From contig QCBY01000006.1 in the NCBI GenBank assembly GCA_003279005.1, positions 1 through 64,000 on the forward strand: a DNA stretch of 64,000 bases. The letters are read 5' to 3'. Source of the stretch: Prochlorococcus sp. AG-347-J22. Lineage in GTDB: Bacteria > Cyanobacteriota > Cyanobacteriia > PCC-6307 > Cyanobiaceae. Both the position numbers and the translations under genes were made by a program. Of this stretch, positions 28,888 to 38,977 are shown in pieces. Below the pieces are notes generated by a model that was not told the DNA's origin, did not search any database, and saw only the letters and a list, made by a program, of their open reading frames with translations. The first letter of the stretch is position 1. Every line of letters starts with the position of its first letter.

Positions 28888-30348
28888 ATGTGTGGAATTG
28901 TAGGAATTGTCTCCTCTGATGATGTGAATCAACAAATATACGACAGTCTTTTGTTGCTTCAGCATCGAGGACAAGATTCCACGGGTATCGCTACAATGGA
29001 AGATACTATTTTTCATTTACATAAAGCTAAAGGTCATGTAAACACTGCTTATAGAACAAGAGATATGAGGAATTTAATAGGTAAGGTTGGGTTAGGACAC
29101 GTCAGATATGCTACAAAAGGTTCTGCAGACAGTGTTGAAGAAGCGCAACCATTTTATGTGAACGCACCTTATGGAATTGTTTTAATTCATAATGGAAATC
29201 TTACTAATACCAGAGATCTAGAAAAACAATTATTTAACGTAGATAAACGTCACACTAATTCTTCAAGTGATACAGAAATGTTATTAAATATATTTGCGAC
29301 TGAATTACAAGAACAAATTCATAGTAAAGACTTACAACCAGAAATCATTTTTAATGCAGTGAAAAACCTACATAAAAGAATTCAAGGGTCATATGCTTCG
29401 ATTGCGCTTATTTCTGGTCATGGTTTACTAGCCTTTAGAGATCCTTTTGGTATAAGACCTTTAGTGATAGGAAAAAGAACTTCTTCTGATACTCAAAAAG
29501 AAGAGTGGATGGTGGCAAGTGAATCATTAGTATTAGAGAATAATGATTATACAGTTGTTAGAGATGTCGACCCTGGTGAGGCAATTTTTATTACTCATAA
29601 CGGCGAATTCTATTCAAAGCAATGTTCAGAAAATCCAAGTCTATTTCCTTGTGCATTTGAATATGTTTATTTAGCCAGACCAGATTCAGTGATGAATGGA
29701 ATCTCAGTTTACAAAGCTCGCTTAAAAATGGGTGATTATTTAGCAGAAACAATTAAGCAAACAATAAACTCTGGGGATGTTGATGTCGTAATGCCTATTC
29801 CTGATTCTTCTCGTCCTGCGGCAATGCAAGTAGCAAGGCAATTGGGTATAGAGTACAGAGAAGGATTTTTTAAAAACAGATATGTTGGCAGAACTTTTAT
29901 AATGCCTGGACATCAAAAACGCAAACAATCCGTAAGGCAAAAGTTAAATGCTATGAGTACGGAGTTTAAAAACAAAAATGTATTAATAGTTGATGATTCT
30001 ATAGTTAGAGGTACAACTTCAAAACAAATAGTCCAAATGGCAAAAGATGCAGGGGCAAATAAGGTTTTTTTTACATCAGCAGCACCCCCTGTAAGATTTC
30101 CTCATGTGTATGGAATTAATATGCCTAATAGGGATGAATTAATAGCCCATAATAGAACAATTCCTCAAATAGCAGAAAAACTCGAAATTGATAATTTGGT
30201 ATATCAAAGTGTTGATGATTTGAGGAAATCTATTATTATCGATTCTCCAGTAAAAGATTTAGAGATGAGTTGTTTTACAGGATCTTACGTAACAGGAACA
30301 GTAAATCAAGAGTATTTAAAATGGGTTGAAAATGAATATAAATCTTAA
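28888..30348 (+). CDS. purF: Amidophosphoribosyltransferase (glutamine PRPP amidotransferase)
   Basis: The committed step of purine synthesis, making 5-phosphoribosylamine from PRPP and glutamine. The N-terminus [12 protein letters not shown] places the Ntn glutaminase Cys at position 2 with no propeptide. [12 protein letters not shown] follows. The C-terminal phosphoribosyltransferase part has the PRPP loop [14 protein letters not shown]. The length of 486 fits. Cys residues in the C-terminal half (for example [12 protein letters not shown]) could belong to the Fe-S type of the enzyme, which is typical when the propeptide exists, so this is uncertain. The stop overlaps the gyrA-like stop in four bases (TTAA, 30345-30348). 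Confidence 0.96.
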   Translation: MCGIVGIVSSDDVNQQIYDSLLLLQHRGQDSTGIATMEDTIFHLHKAKGHVNTAYRTRDMRNLIGKVGLGHVRYATKGSADSVEEAQPFYVNAPYGIVLIHNGNLTNTRDLEKQLFNVDKRHTNSSSDTEMLLNIFATELQEQIHSKDLQPEIIFNAVKNLHKRIQGSYASIALISGHGLLAFRDPFGIRPLVIGKRTSSDTQKEEWMVASESLVLENNDYTVVRDVDPGEAIFITHNGEFYSKQCSENPSLFPCAFEYVYLARPDSVMNGISVYKARLKMGDYLAETIKQTINSGDVDVVMPIPDSSRPAAMQVARQLGIEYREGFFKNRYVGRTFIMPGHQKRKQSVRQKLNAMSTEFKNKNVLIVDDSIVRGTTSKQIVQMAKDAGANKVFFTSAAPPVRFPHVYGINMPNRDELIAHNRTIPQIAEKLEIDNLVYQSVDDLRKSIIIDSPVKDLEMSCFTGSYVTGTVNQEYLKWVENEYKS

Positions 30349-32789
30349 TTTACAAGATTTTCTAGACGTGAACAATTCTCAAGATACTCATCTTTGTCTA
30401 GATTCAGAAAATCAACTTTCAGGATATTTTTGCCAGGGTTAGAAGATAATTTGGTTAAATTTAATCTTGCGGATTTATTCTTATTTGTTTCACAATCAAT
30501 ATATTGATTACTAGAAAGAACTTTTATAAAATAATCATTATTAAGTTTAATTTTTTCATTTATAAACCCTAATTTTGAATTATAAGAATCATAAATTTCA
30601 TTAATTTTTAGTTTAAAAAATTTTCCTTTTTTAGAAACCAAAAATATATGATCTTTTTCTATTCCTTCACAGCAAGAAACTATTTTTTCTTTGGGTAAAA
30701 GTTTTATTAATAATATTCCTTGTGATTGTTTGGTATTTGGTTTTAAATATTTATTAGACAAATCAAACTTAAACATTCTACCAATAGAAGTTAATATGAT
30801 TATTTTATTTTCTTGGCTATAGACAAATGAATCAACAACTTTTGTAGAATTTTTTAATTTTGTTATTGAAAAAATTCTATTACTTCTAAGCATATCTTCA
30901 TCAAATAAAACTTTTTTAAATTTTCCGTCTGAAGTTAAAATGCATAAATAATTTTTTAACTTACTGTCTAGATCATGAAAATTGATAATTTCTTTTGGAT
31001 CTATATTCCCTAAAATTTTTTTATCTAACTTATAGTCAATATTATTAATATTTGATTTCCAATTTATTTGGAGAACCTTGCCCGAAGATGTTACTCCGAT
31101 AATTTTCAAACTTTTTTTAATATTGCATATAAACTTTTGAACATTTTTAGTTTCAATAAATTTATTCTCATTATCTAATAATTTTTTGTAATTGGGATAA
31201 ATTAATTTTTTCAAATACAATCTATTATCTATTGAAATTTTTGTTTCTTTAATTACAAGTTCTTCTAATATTTGATTATTAATAGTATCTAATTCTTCAG
31301 CTTGATTAACATCTTTTAAGATTTTTGTTTTTCTTTCTGTATTAAAAATTCTCTTTAAATTTTTTAGTTCTTCAATTAAAGTCTCAAGAAGTAAATTTCT
31401 GTCATTAAGTAAGTTACTGAGATATTTCTTCTTTTTACTTAGTTCTGTCATATCATCTTCTATTTGCTTTCTTTCTAAATTTGTTAACTTTTTTAGAGGC
31501 ATGCTTAAAACAGCATCTGTTTGTCTACCACTCAGAACAAGCTTTGGCATTAAAATTGATTTTGCTTCAGCGGCGTTTTCTGAGTTTTCAATAACCTCAA
31601 TAATCTTTCTTATATTTTTAGTTGCTATTGAAAAACCTTCTAATATTTCAAGTTTTTCAGATGCTATTTTTAAGGAATATTTAGTTCTTTTTCTAATTGT
31701 TTTTTCCCTAAATTCCAAAAAATAATTTAGATAATTTCTTAAAGTAAGTTGAATAGGTTTGCCGTTTACTAAAGCTAAAAATATTGCTCCAAAATTTGAT
31801 TGTAATGAGGTTTTTTTGTATAAATTTGATATCACAATTTCAGGATTAGAATCTTTTTTTAATTCAATTACGATTCTCATTCCATCTCTATCACTTTCAT
31901 CTCTAATATCTGATATCCCATAAATTTTTCCTGAATTTACTAATTCGGCGAGTTTTTCAATCCATCCAGCTTTACTTATTTGGTATGGTAGTTCCGAAAT
32001 TATTAGTGCATTTTTTTTATGTTTTCCTTTGCCTAAATTAATTTCTTCACTTTTGATAACACCTCTTATTGTCATTGATCCTCTTCCACTTTGGTAAACT
32101 TCTTTGACCGCATCATTGTGAATTAATTCTCCTCCTGTAGGAAAATCTGGACCCAATATAATTTTGGACAATTTTTTGTCACTAATTTCTTTATCTCTTA
32201 TCAAAGCAATTAAACCATCAACCATCTCACCCAAATTATGTGGAGGAATATTTGTAGCCATTCCAACGGCAATTCCTGAGGATCCATTTAAAAGCAAAAA
32301 GGGTAATTGAGCTGGTAATACGTCTGGCTCTTGTTGTGAACCGTCAAAATTATCTGAGTAAGTAACAGTATCGGATCCAATTTCCTCTAGAAAACACTCA
32401 TGAGCTATAGGTGCAAGACGAGTTTCGGTATATCTCATAGCAGCTGGAGGGTCGTTATCAACAGATCCAAAATTTCCGTGACCATCAAGAGTTGGATATT
32501 TGGTAGAAAAATCTTGAACTAATCTAACCAAGGCTTCATAGACTGCTTGATCTCCATGAGGATGATATTTTCCTAGTACATCTCCAACAACTCTGGCGCA
32601 TTTTCTAAATGGTCTATCTGGAGTAAGTCCTAATTCGTGCATTGCGAAAAGAATTCTTCTCTGAACTGGTTTTAGTCCGTCTCTAGCATCAGGCAAGGCA
32701 CGGCCAATTATCACGCTCATTGCGTATTCTAAATATGAACGTTGCATTTCTTCTTGCAGCGATATTGAAGTGAATTTTTCCTCAGTCAT
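30345..32789 (-). CDS. gyrA: Type IIA topoisomerase subunit A (gyrase/topo IV A-like), no GyrA-box seen
   Basis: An 814-residue DNA cleavage-reunion subunit. The N-terminal breakage-reunion domain is well conserved: [37 protein letters not shown] and the catalytic Tyr120 in [13 protein letters not shown] coiled coil spans about 380-490. The C-terminal third should be a beta-pinwheel, and repeats such as [30 protein letters not shown] and [10 protein letters not shown] are visible. I find no QRRGGKG-type GyrA-box in it, the motif needed for DNA wrapping and negative supercoiling. The gene could therefore encode a ParC-like decatenase or a diverged gyrase A. The symbol is a working name. It lies 5.7 kb from the origin and is very AT-rich in its second half. 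Confidence 0.85.
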   Translation of the reverse strand: MTEEKFTSISLQEEMQRSYLEYAMSVIIGRALPDARDGLKPVQRRILFAMHELGLTPDRPFRKCARVVGDVLGKYHPHGDQAVYEALVRLVQDFSTKYPTLDGHGNFGSVDNDPPAAMRYTETRLAPIAHECFLEEIGSDTVTYSDNFDGSQQEPDVLPAQLPFLLLNGSSGIAVGMATNIPPHNLGEMVDGLIALIRDKEISDKKLSKIILGPDFPTGGELIHNDAVKEVYQSGRGSMTIRGVIKSEEINLGKGKHKKNALIISELPYQISKAGWIEKLAELVNSGKIYGISDIRDESDRDGMRIVIELKKDSNPEIVISNLYKKTSLQSNFGAIFLALVNGKPIQLTLRNYLNYFLEFREKTIRKRTKYSLKIASEKLEILEGFSIATKNIRKIIEVIENSENAAEAKSILMPKLVLSGRQTDAVLSMPLKKLTNLERKQIEDDMTELSKKKKYLSNLLNDRNLLLETLIEELKNLKRIFNTERKTKILKDVNQAEELDTINNQILEELVIKETKISIDNRLYLKKLIYPNYKKLLDNENKFIETKNVQKFICNIKKSLKIIGVTSSGKVLQINWKSNINNIDYKLDKKILGNIDPKEIINFHDLDSKLKNYLCILTSDGKFKKVLFDEDMLRSNRIFSITKLKNSTKVVDSFVYSQENKIIILTSIGRMFKFDLSNKYLKPNTKQSQGILLIKLLPKEKIVSCCEGIEKDHIFLVSKKGKFFKLKINEIYDSYNSKLGFINEKIKLNNDYFIKVLSSNQYIDCETNKNKSARLNLTKLSSNPGKNILKVDFLNLDKDEYLENCSRLENLVN

Positions 32790-32838
32790 GCAATAGGAAA
32801 TTTACTTTTTCTTTTCTTAAACTAAATTAAGATTAATA

Positions 32839-32856
32839 GGTAAATAAATATTTACC
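32839..32856. repeat. Perfect 7-base inverted repeat between TPR gene and gyrA-like gene
   Basis: GGTAAAT, a four-base loop AAAT, then ATTTACC. It lies in the 87-base gap downstream of the TPR gene and upstream of the gyrA-like gene (both on the minus strand). There is no T-run after it on the minus strand, so an operator or RNA hairpin is as likely as a terminator. Confidence 0.4.
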
Positions 32857-32876
32857 AGTATTAATATTTATTAGAA

Positions 32877-33731
32877 TTAATTTATTTTTGTTTTTGCAGA
32901 TAATATTTGTTCTTTAAGTTGAGTACTTTTAAAAAGTTGTTCAGTAGAAATTTGTAGCTTTTCACCCCAAAGCTGTTCTTTTCTATATTTACGTTCTACG
33001 TAATTAGGATTTTTGAGTAAAGCTTTTTTTGCTAGAGATATCGCTTCATTAATATCCTTATTTCTTAAACAGGTAGCAAGTGCTAAAAGTGGTTCTGCGT
33101 CCTCTTTTATAGAAATAGCTTTTTTAAAAGATACTATTGAAAGATTTATCTTATCTAGTTCATAGTACGCTAAGCCTTTGTTATTAAGTGCTTGCCAAAA
33201 ATCTTTTTTTATTTTTATCGCTTTGTCAAATTCTTTTAAAGCTCTTTCATAATTTTTTTCCATTAAATATATATTTCCTAATTGAAAAATTGCGTTAAAG
33301 TTTTTCGGTAGGATTTTAATACCTGATTCTAAAGAAATTTTGGCTTTTGTTATTTGCGATTGTTTTAAGTATATTGAACTTTTTGCAAAAAAAATTTCAC
33401 CTAATTCAGGGTTGATTTTCTGAGCTTTGTTTAAAGAAATTAATGCATCTTTATATAACTCGCTGGCGATTTGTGTTTCAGCAAGAATAGTCCATAAAGT
33501 TTCGTTTTTATTATCAATTTTTACAGCTAATTTTGCCAAATTTAGACTATCTTTTATTTGACCAAATAGTAGAAGCTGATAAGCTTGTTTCCCAATTGAT
33601 AAGGCTTCTTGTTCTAAATTTTTTATTTCTGGAAAGTAATAAAAGGGTATGATAGCTTTTAAATTTTGAGAATTAAAAATAAAGCCACTTATTATTGAAA
33701 AAAATAATAATCTTATTAGAGACTTTTTCAT
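32877..33731 (-). CDS. Exported TPR-repeat protein
   Basis: A 284-residue protein with an N-terminal signal or anchor (KKSLIRLLFFSIISGFIF) and about five tetratricopeptide repeats between residues 60 and 250, for example NETLWTILAETQIASELYKD, NFNAIFQLGNIYLMEKNYER and FWQALNNKGLAYYELDKIN. Each has the usual W/L-G-Y/A-A-P pattern at 34-residue spacing. TPR arrays bind other proteins. In cyanobacteria exported ones often help assemble photosystems or envelope complexes, but the partner cannot be deduced. It starts one base after the stop of queG on the same strand, so it is probably co-transcribed with that gene. Confidence 0.8.
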   Translation of the reverse strand: MKKSLIRLLFFSIISGFIFNSQNLKAIIPFYYFPEIKNLEQEALSIGKQAYQLLLFGQIKDSLNLAKLAVKIDNKNETLWTILAETQIASELYKDALISLNKAQKINPELGEIFFAKSSIYLKQSQITKAKISLESGIKILPKNFNAIFQLGNIYLMEKNYERALKEFDKAIKIKKDFWQALNNKGLAYYELDKINLSIVSFKKAISIKEDAEPLLALATCLRNKDINEAISLAKKALLKNPNYVERKYRKEQLWGEKLQISTEQLFKSTQLKEQILSAKTKIN

Positions 33732-33732
33732 A

Positions 33733-34680
33733 TCATAATTTTTGTTTCAGCATTGCTTTTATATTTCTTCTCCACATCCAGGGTTTAATTCTCTTTAGTG
33801 TAGTTCCTTTAAGATTCTCTTCCCATCTTTTTTCGTCCCAATTTAATGATTCAATATTTAGATTCTTAATCCATTTTTTTGGAGCAGCCTCAATACTTTT
33901 ATTAAAAGGGGCTGTTTTATTCCATGGACATACGTCCTGGCAAATATCGCAGCCAGCAATCCATCCATTTAGATTTCTTTCAATAAATTCTGGAAAAGAA
34001 TGATGCCTGCTTTCTATAGTATGGTAAGCAATACATAAATCAGAATTTATAACAAAAGGTTCTGTTATTGCATTTGTTGGGCATTTTTCAATACATTTTT
34101 CACATTTTCCACAGAGAGATAAGGATTTATTATCAGGTGTTAACTCTTTGTTAAGGATTATAAAACCTAAAGTTAGCCATGATCCATATTCTTTATTAAT
34201 AATATTGCTATTTTTTCCTATCCAGCCGAGACCAGCTTCTTCTGCCCATGCCTTTTCTAAAAGCGGAGATGTGTCAACACAAATTTTCCACTTGCAATTT
34301 GGAATTTCATTATCAATCCATTTACCTAATTTTTTTAATTTTTTAAAAATTACTTTGTGATAATCCTCTCCTTGGCCATATTTCCCAATTTTGAATTTTG
34401 AATTTTGTTTTTGCTCTTCATTTAAATAATTAAAACCAACAGTTAAAACACTTTTTGCTCCTTCTAAGAGAGATTCTATATTTTTTCTTTTTTCTGATTC
34501 CATCCATTTCATTTCACTATGATAATTATTTGCCAACCATCTTTCTAACGCTTTAGTTCTTAATTTTAAACGTGAACTTCCTGGGATCGATGCAATTCTA
34601 GACACAGCAAAACCTTCAAAGATCGCCCTTTTTTTGAGCTTATTACTGAATTCTTTATTGTTTTGAGTTATATCTTTCAT
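33733..34680 (-). CDS. queG: Epoxyqueuosine reductase
   Basis: A 315-residue cobalamin-dependent Fe-S enzyme that carries out the last step of queuosine synthesis, reducing epoxyqueuosine in the tRNA anticodon. The N-terminal B12-binding part contains LTVGFNYLNEEQ and CVDTSPLLEKAWAEEAGLGW with the conserved Asp. Two [4Fe-4S] clusters follow: CGKCEKCIEKCPTNAI (near 190) and CDICQDVCPWN (near 245). HEAT-like repeats often seen at the C-terminus are absent, giving the short form. It needs cobalamin, which agrees with cbiD at 58238-59356. It is divergent from the DUF502 gene across 147 bases that are AT-rich and otherwise featureless. Confidence 0.93.
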   Translation of the reverse strand: MKDITQNNKEFSNKLKKRAIFEGFAVSRIASIPGSSRLKLRTKALERWLANNYHSEMKWMESEKRKNIESLLEGAKSVLTVGFNYLNEEQKQNSKFKIGKYGQGEDYHKVIFKKLKKLGKWIDNEIPNCKWKICVDTSPLLEKAWAEEAGLGWIGKNSNIINKEYGSWLTLGFIILNKELTPDNKSLSLCGKCEKCIEKCPTNAITEPFVINSDLCIAYHTIESRHHSFPEFIERNLNGWIAGCDICQDVCPWNKTAPFNKSIEAAPKKWIKNLNIESLNWDEKRWEENLKGTTLKRIKPWMWRRNIKAMLKQKL

Positions 34681-34827
34681 GGCTATATTATGATTTAGAT
34701 TGGAAAAAATGTAATAAATAACATAAAAAACTAATAAATTATTTTAATTTATTAAAAATAAATATATCCCTATCAAGTAAAAGTAGTTAAATTGTTAGTA
34801 AAATGAATAAAGTTAGGAATTTTAATT

Positions 34828-35565
34828 TTGGCTGAATCAACGCAAAGTCAAGATTCGAACCTAGGTACTAGGCTTCAACAAGATTTAAAAAATGATCTCA
34901 TAGCTGGATTGTTAGTAGTCATACCATTGGCAACTACTATTTGGTTGTCTTCTATTGTTAGTAAATTTGTTCTCACCTTAGTAACTTCTGTTCCTAAACA
35001 ACTAAATCCATTTATTACATTAAATCCTCTTTTACAAGACTTAATTAATTTAACCTTGGGTTTGACAGTACCTTTACTAGCTATTTTGCTTATTGGTTTA
35101 ATGGCTAGAAATTTTGTTGGTAGGTGGTTATTAGAATTTGGTGAAGGTACTTTATCAAAGATTCCAGTCGCAGGAGCAGTTTATAAAACTCTTAAACAAT
35201 TACTAGAAACTTTTTTAAGTAATAAATCTAATAGATTCAGAAGAGTTGTTTTAGTAGAGTATCCAAGAGAAGGATTATTTAGCGTTGGTTTTGTAACTGG
35301 AGATGTTGGTCCATCACTTCAATCAGAATTAGACGAGAAACTATTAAGCGTTTTTATCCCAACAGCGCCTAATCCAACAACAGGATGGTATACATTAGTT
35401 CCAGAATCTTCTGTTAAAGATCTCAATATCTCTGTAGAAGATGCCTTTAGAACAATTATTTCCGTTGGTATTGTTAATCCAGATGATAAAGTGAACTCTA
35501 CAAATCCAACGTTTTCAAAATTGTTTTCTCAATTAAGAGCCTCTTCAAATATCTCATCTACTTAA
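34828..35565 (+). CDS. DUF502 family membrane protein
   Basis: A 245-residue protein started at TTG 34828. The nearby ATG at 34803 is out of frame and stops. Two strong membrane segments are at about 25-50 (LIAGLLVVIPLATTIWLSS) and 75-95 (LTVPLLAILLIGLMARNF). The soluble part has the family motifs SKIPVAGAVYKTLKQLLETF, VLVEYPREGLFSVGFVTG and VFIPTAPNPTTGWYTLVPE. The family is widespread in bacteria and chloroplasts (COV-like in plants) and has no agreed biochemical function. The gene runs directly into nusB (zero to three bases), so it is part of the DUF502-nusB-ftsY-rsbU group. Confidence 0.85.
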   Translation: MAESTQSQDSNLGTRLQQDLKNDLIAGLLVVIPLATTIWLSSIVSKFVLTLVTSVPKQLNPFITLNPLLQDLINLTLGLTVPLLAILLIGLMARNFVGRWLLEFGEGTLSKIPVAGAVYKTLKQLLETFLSNKSNRFRRVVLVEYPREGLFSVGFVTGDVGPSLQSELDEKLLSVFIPTAPNPTTGWYTLVPESSVKDLNISVEDAFRTIISVGIVNPDDKVNSTNPTFSKLFSQLRASSNISST

Positions 35566-35568
35566 TTG

Positions 35569-36195
35569 ATGCATAATAGATCGCTTTCTCGAGAATTATC
35601 TTTACTTTCATTAGGCCTAATCAAAGATAAAGGAAATTTAGAATTAAATAAATTTCAAATAGAAGAAGTTTTTGAATCTGCTTTAGATACTTTAATAAAT
35701 CACTTCAGAGATGAGTTAAATGATTGTGAAATGGATTTAGAAAATGTATCTCAAAATCTTTTAGAAAGTGAATTAAAGGAAGGTAGTAATTCTTCTTTTG
35801 GGATTGTTCGAGATGAACTCAAAAAAGCTTTTCATAAGATTGAATCTGTAATGAATTCTCTTTCAGTTACTTTAGATTTTCCTAAATTGTTTGTTTCAAG
35901 TAATCAAAAAGATATTAGAGAAGATGTTAATCAAAGAATTTCAAGCATAATCTTTAATTTACAAACAATTGATTCTGAAATTGATGCTGTTATGGATGGA
36001 TGGAGATTAAAAAGATTGCCAAGGATTGATCGCGATATTTTGCGCTTAGCTTATGTTGATATTCATTTTTTAGATACTCCTATTGCAGTGGCATGTGATG
36101 AAGCTGTAAATTTAGCTAATAAATATAGTGATACTCAAGGTAGAAAGATGATTAATGGTGTTTTAAGGAGATTGCAAAGAGTAAAGGTGAAATAA
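35569..36195 (+). CDS. nusB: Transcription antitermination factor NusB
   Basis: NusB binds boxA RNA with S10 (NusE) to permit antitermination of rRNA operons. The start is set at ATG 35569; a TTG three bases earlier would add one residue. The N-terminus RSLSRELSLLSLG and the C-terminal part (LPRIDRDILRLAYVDIHFL and NLANKYSDTQGRKMINGVL) match the all-helical NusB fold. At 208 residues it is about 70 longer than E. coli NusB. The extra part is a central acidic helical insert at about 40-125, as is common in cyanobacteria. It follows the DUF502 gene without a gap and precedes ftsY by 60 bases. Confidence 0.92.
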   Translation: MHNRSLSRELSLLSLGLIKDKGNLELNKFQIEEVFESALDTLINHFRDELNDCEMDLENVSQNLLESELKEGSNSSFGIVRDELKKAFHKIESVMNSLSVTLDFPKLFVSSNQKDIREDVNQRISSIIFNLQTIDSEIDAVMDGWRLKRLPRIDRDILRLAYVDIHFLDTPIAVACDEAVNLANKYSDTQGRKMINGVLRRLQRVKVK

Positions 36196-36255
36196 TTATT
36201 GGATATAAATCGATAATTTTTTATAATTAATTAAATACGATCTAACAAAATATTT

Positions 36256-37503
36256 ATGAATAATAATGAATCTGATGCTTCTCGTGAATGGGCTGCTCAA
36301 GCTTATGCTTTATTAAAACAAAAACAAGAATTAAAAAAGCAAGAAGAGCAACTAAAAGAAGAGCAACCAAAAGAAGAGCAACTAAAAGAAGAGCAACCAA
36401 AAGAAGAGCAACTAAAAGAAGAGCAACCAAAAGAAGAAGTTCATGTCCAAGATTTTTCTAGTGTCAAATATGAAACAGAAGCCAAATTAGGCGAATTTGA
36501 TGATGAATTCACTTGGTCAGCTATGGTGTTAGCTGCGCAAGGTAAAAAAGTAAATGAAATTTCAACAGACGAAATAGATTGGTTAAGTAAATTGCGAAGA
36601 GGTTTAGAAGAAACAAGAAAAGGTTTTGTAACAGAATTATTGGATAAATTAGGAGATGATCCACTTACACCAGAATCTTTAGATGATTTGGAAACTTTAT
36701 TAATACGAGCTGATGTTGGGATTAATTCAACAGATAAGGTCATTAATTCTCTTAGGAGAAAATTGAATGAAGAAGTTTTGGGAGGAGATGAAGGTATAAA
36801 ATTTTTAAAAGATGAGTTACGAGTAATAATTGATAAGCCAATAAAAAATTCTGGAAAAAATATACTTGTTCCACAAAGGGGTAAGCTAAATGTTTGGTTA
36901 ATAGTTGGTGTCAATGGAGTTGGCAAAACTACAACTCTGGGTAAACTTGCTTATTTATCATCAAAAAGCAACTATAAAACTTTAATAGCAGCAGGAGATA
37001 CTTTCAGAGCAGCAGCAGTGGAACAATTAAAAGTATGGGGCAATAGAAGTAATGTTGATGTTATTTCTAATCAATCAAAAAATGCAGATCCTGCAGCAGT
37101 GGTTTTTGATGCTATTAATGCAGCAAAAAAAAGAAAAAGTGATTTATTACTCGTAGATACTGCGGGTAGATTGCAAACCAAAAATAATCTTATGGATGAA
37201 TTATCAAAAATTAAAAAAATTATTGATAAAAAAGTACCTGATGCCATCATTGAATCATTATTAGTTTTAGATGCTAGTCAAGGACAAAATGGATTAAAGC
37301 AAGCAAAAAGTTTTGCAAAATCTGCAAACTTAAGTGGTGCAATAATTACTAAGTTAGATGGAACTTCAAGAGGTGGGGTTTCTTTAGCTATTTCTGAGGA
37401 AGTTAATTTGCCAATTAGATTTATTGGAGCTGGAGAAGGTATTAAAGATTTGAGGCCTTTTAATAGTTTTGAGTTTGTTGAGGCTCTTCTTGCTGATAGA
37501 TAA
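36256..37503 (+). CDS. ftsY: Signal recognition particle receptor FtsY
   Basis: A 415-residue SRP-GTPase that docks ribosome-SRP complexes at the membrane. The C-terminal NG domain is intact: the N-domain helices start near SKLRRGLEETRKGF (about 112), the P-loop VGVNGVGKTTTLGKLA is near 216-231, then DTFRAAAVEQL, DTAGRLQTK, TKLDGTSRGG and GAGEGIKDLRPFN. The acidic A-domain (about 1-105) contains three exact copies of the ten-residue block EEQLKEEQPK (residues 30-59), encoded by an exact 30-base tandem repeat. No membrane segment is present, as expected for FtsY. Confidence 0.95.
   Translation: MNNNESDASREWAAQAYALLKQKQELKKQEEQLKEEQPKEEQLKEEQPKEEQLKEEQPKEEVHVQDFSSVKYETEAKLGEFDDEFTWSAMVLAAQGKKVNEISTDEIDWLSKLRRGLEETRKGFVTELLDKLGDDPLTPESLDDLETLLIRADVGINSTDKVINSLRRKLNEEVLGGDEGIKFLKDELRVIIDKPIKNSGKNILVPQRGKLNVWLIVGVNGVGKTTTLGKLAYLSSKSNYKTLIAAGDTFRAAAVEQLKVWGNRSNVDVISNQSKNADPAAVVFDAINAAKKRKSDLLLVDTAGRLQTKNNLMDELSKIKKIIDKKVPDAIIESLLVLDASQGQNGLKQAKSFAKSANLSGAIITKLDGTSRGGVSLAISEEVNLPIRFIGAGEGIKDLRPFNSFEFVEALLADR
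36343..36432 (+). repeat. Exact 3 x 30-bp minisatellite inside ftsY
   Basis: Six 15-base units alternate GAAGAGCAACTAAAA and GAAGAGCAACCAAAA. They make three identical 30-base repeats in frame with ftsY and encode EEQLKEEQPK three times. A degenerate copy begins right after (GAAGAAG). Confidence 0.97.
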
Positions 37504-37560
37504 AAAAATTAGTTAATTCTTTTTAAAAAAGCTTTTTTAGTGTTAAAACATACCTAATAC

Positions 37561-38916
37561 ATGCAATTTGTTTTGTCTAATAATCAAAAAGAAAAATTAC
37601 TCTCAAATGATGTAATTCAAAAATTTTTAGAAAATGATAATAAATTGCCATTTGATGAAAATGAAAATTTTGCTGAAATAGCATCTTCGTTAGCTTATTA
37701 TTTAAAATCTTTTTCAAATATTAAGAGATTCTTAGATTATATTGCTTTAATTTTAAAACATACTTTCAACCAACAATTAAGTTTAATTATTCCTTTAAAA
37801 CAAAACGGAGAGATATGGAAAGAAAATTTTATTTTTTCTGGAGATACAAAAAATCCTAAAATTGATAATGAAATTAAAAGTTATTTAAAAAAATTTGATT
37901 TTTCAAAAAATCATAGATTAAAGGAAATTGATTTCTTTACAAAAGCTTTAAACAATAAATTTAACGAATGTGTAATAAAGTCTTATAAAATTTCCTCAAG
38001 AGGAAAATGTAGGGGATTTGTCTATACTTTTAATCAAGAAATATTCAATGAGTCTTCAATAAAAGAAAGAAATTTAAATTTTATTATTAGTTGTTTGGCG
38101 GTTGGTTTAGAAAACTATTGGTTAACTAAAACAAAAAAAAAGCATGAGAATTTAGACAGAGAAATTTCTATTGGAGCAGAAATTCAATCACAACTACTAC
38201 CTGATTATTGTCCAATTATTTTTGGGGTTGATTTAGCTTCCCATTGTAGACCCGCGCTTCAACTAGGTGGAGATTATTACGATTTTATGTCTCTGAAAAC
38301 AAATATCTCTGAGAAGAGAAAGGAAAAAGGAAGGTGGGCTTTAGTTATTGGGGATGTCATGGGTAAAGGTATTCCTGCAGGTCTTTTGATGACTATGTTA
38401 AGAGGAATGCTTAGAGCAGAGGTTTTAACAGGTTTACCTCCAGATAGAATATTGCATAATTTAAATCAGTTAGCTATTTACGATTTAGACCAGTCACATA
38501 GATTTGTAACCTTATTTTATTCAGATTATGATCCAAGAACAAAAAAATTAAGGTATGCGAATGCAGCTCACAATCCTCCTTTGCTGTGGAAAAGTTCTGA
38601 GCAAAAAATTGTAAAGTTGGATGCAGATGGCTTTGTGCTTGGTTTACAGAATGATGCTGAATATCAATGCGGGCAAATACAACTTCAAAAAAATGATGCA
38701 ATTCTTTATTATACAGATGGAGTAACTGATACTTCTAATGCTCTTGGAGAAAGATTTGATGAAGAACGTTTAATTAAATCCTTTTCAAAATTATGTAATA
38801 AATCACTCAGATCTAAAGAAATTTTAAATAAGATTTTTAAAACTTTAGATGAATTTACAGGTAAAAATAGGGAATTAAATGATGATGCTTCAATGATAGT
38901 CTTTCAGATAAATTAG
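37561..38916 (+). CDS. rsbU: PP2C-type serine/threonine phosphatase (RsbU/SpoIIE-like)
   Basis: A 451-residue protein with an N-terminal sensor-like half (about 1-195, possibly GAF-like, no clear motif) and a C-terminal PPM/SpoIIE phosphatase domain. The latter starts at the linker helix AEIQSQLLPDYCP and contains the metal-binding residues in LGGDYYDFM, VIGDVMGKGIPAGLLMTMLR, the YYTDGVTDTSN motif and the final DDASMIVFQ. In Bacillus such enzymes activate sigma factors by partner switching. In Prochlorococcus the anti-sigma partners are not known to me, and no anti-sigma or antagonist gene lies nearby. It follows ftsY by 57 bases holding an A/T-only self-complementary stretch. Confidence 0.85.
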   Translation: MQFVLSNNQKEKLLSNDVIQKFLENDNKLPFDENENFAEIASSLAYYLKSFSNIKRFLDYIALILKHTFNQQLSLIIPLKQNGEIWKENFIFSGDTKNPKIDNEIKSYLKKFDFSKNHRLKEIDFFTKALNNKFNECVIKSYKISSRGKCRGFVYTFNQEIFNESSIKERNLNFIISCLAVGLENYWLTKTKKKHENLDREISIGAEIQSQLLPDYCPIIFGVDLASHCRPALQLGGDYYDFMSLKTNISEKRKEKGRWALVIGDVMGKGIPAGLLMTMLRGMLRAEVLTGLPPDRILHNLNQLAIYDLDQSHRFVTLFYSDYDPRTKKLRYANAAHNPPLLWKSSEQKIVKLDADGFVLGLQNDAEYQCGQIQLQKNDAILYYTDGVTDTSNALGERFDEERLIKSFSKLCNKSLRSKEILNKIFKTLDEFTGKNRELNDDASMIVFQIN

Positions 38917-38977
38917 TTTTTTTTGTCACATATATAAAAAAATGCTTTATTAGAAGTAGCTAACGTTCTTGATTAAT

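Noticed and set aside
36343-36432. Short direct repeats considered as a CRISPR array
   Set aside because: The repeats are contiguous with no spacers, are in frame with ftsY, and no cas genes are present.
37504-37560. A/T hairpin AAAAAAGCTTTTTT after ftsY as a terminator
   Set aside because: The stem is almost entirely A:T and would be very weak; such runs are common by chance in this sequence.
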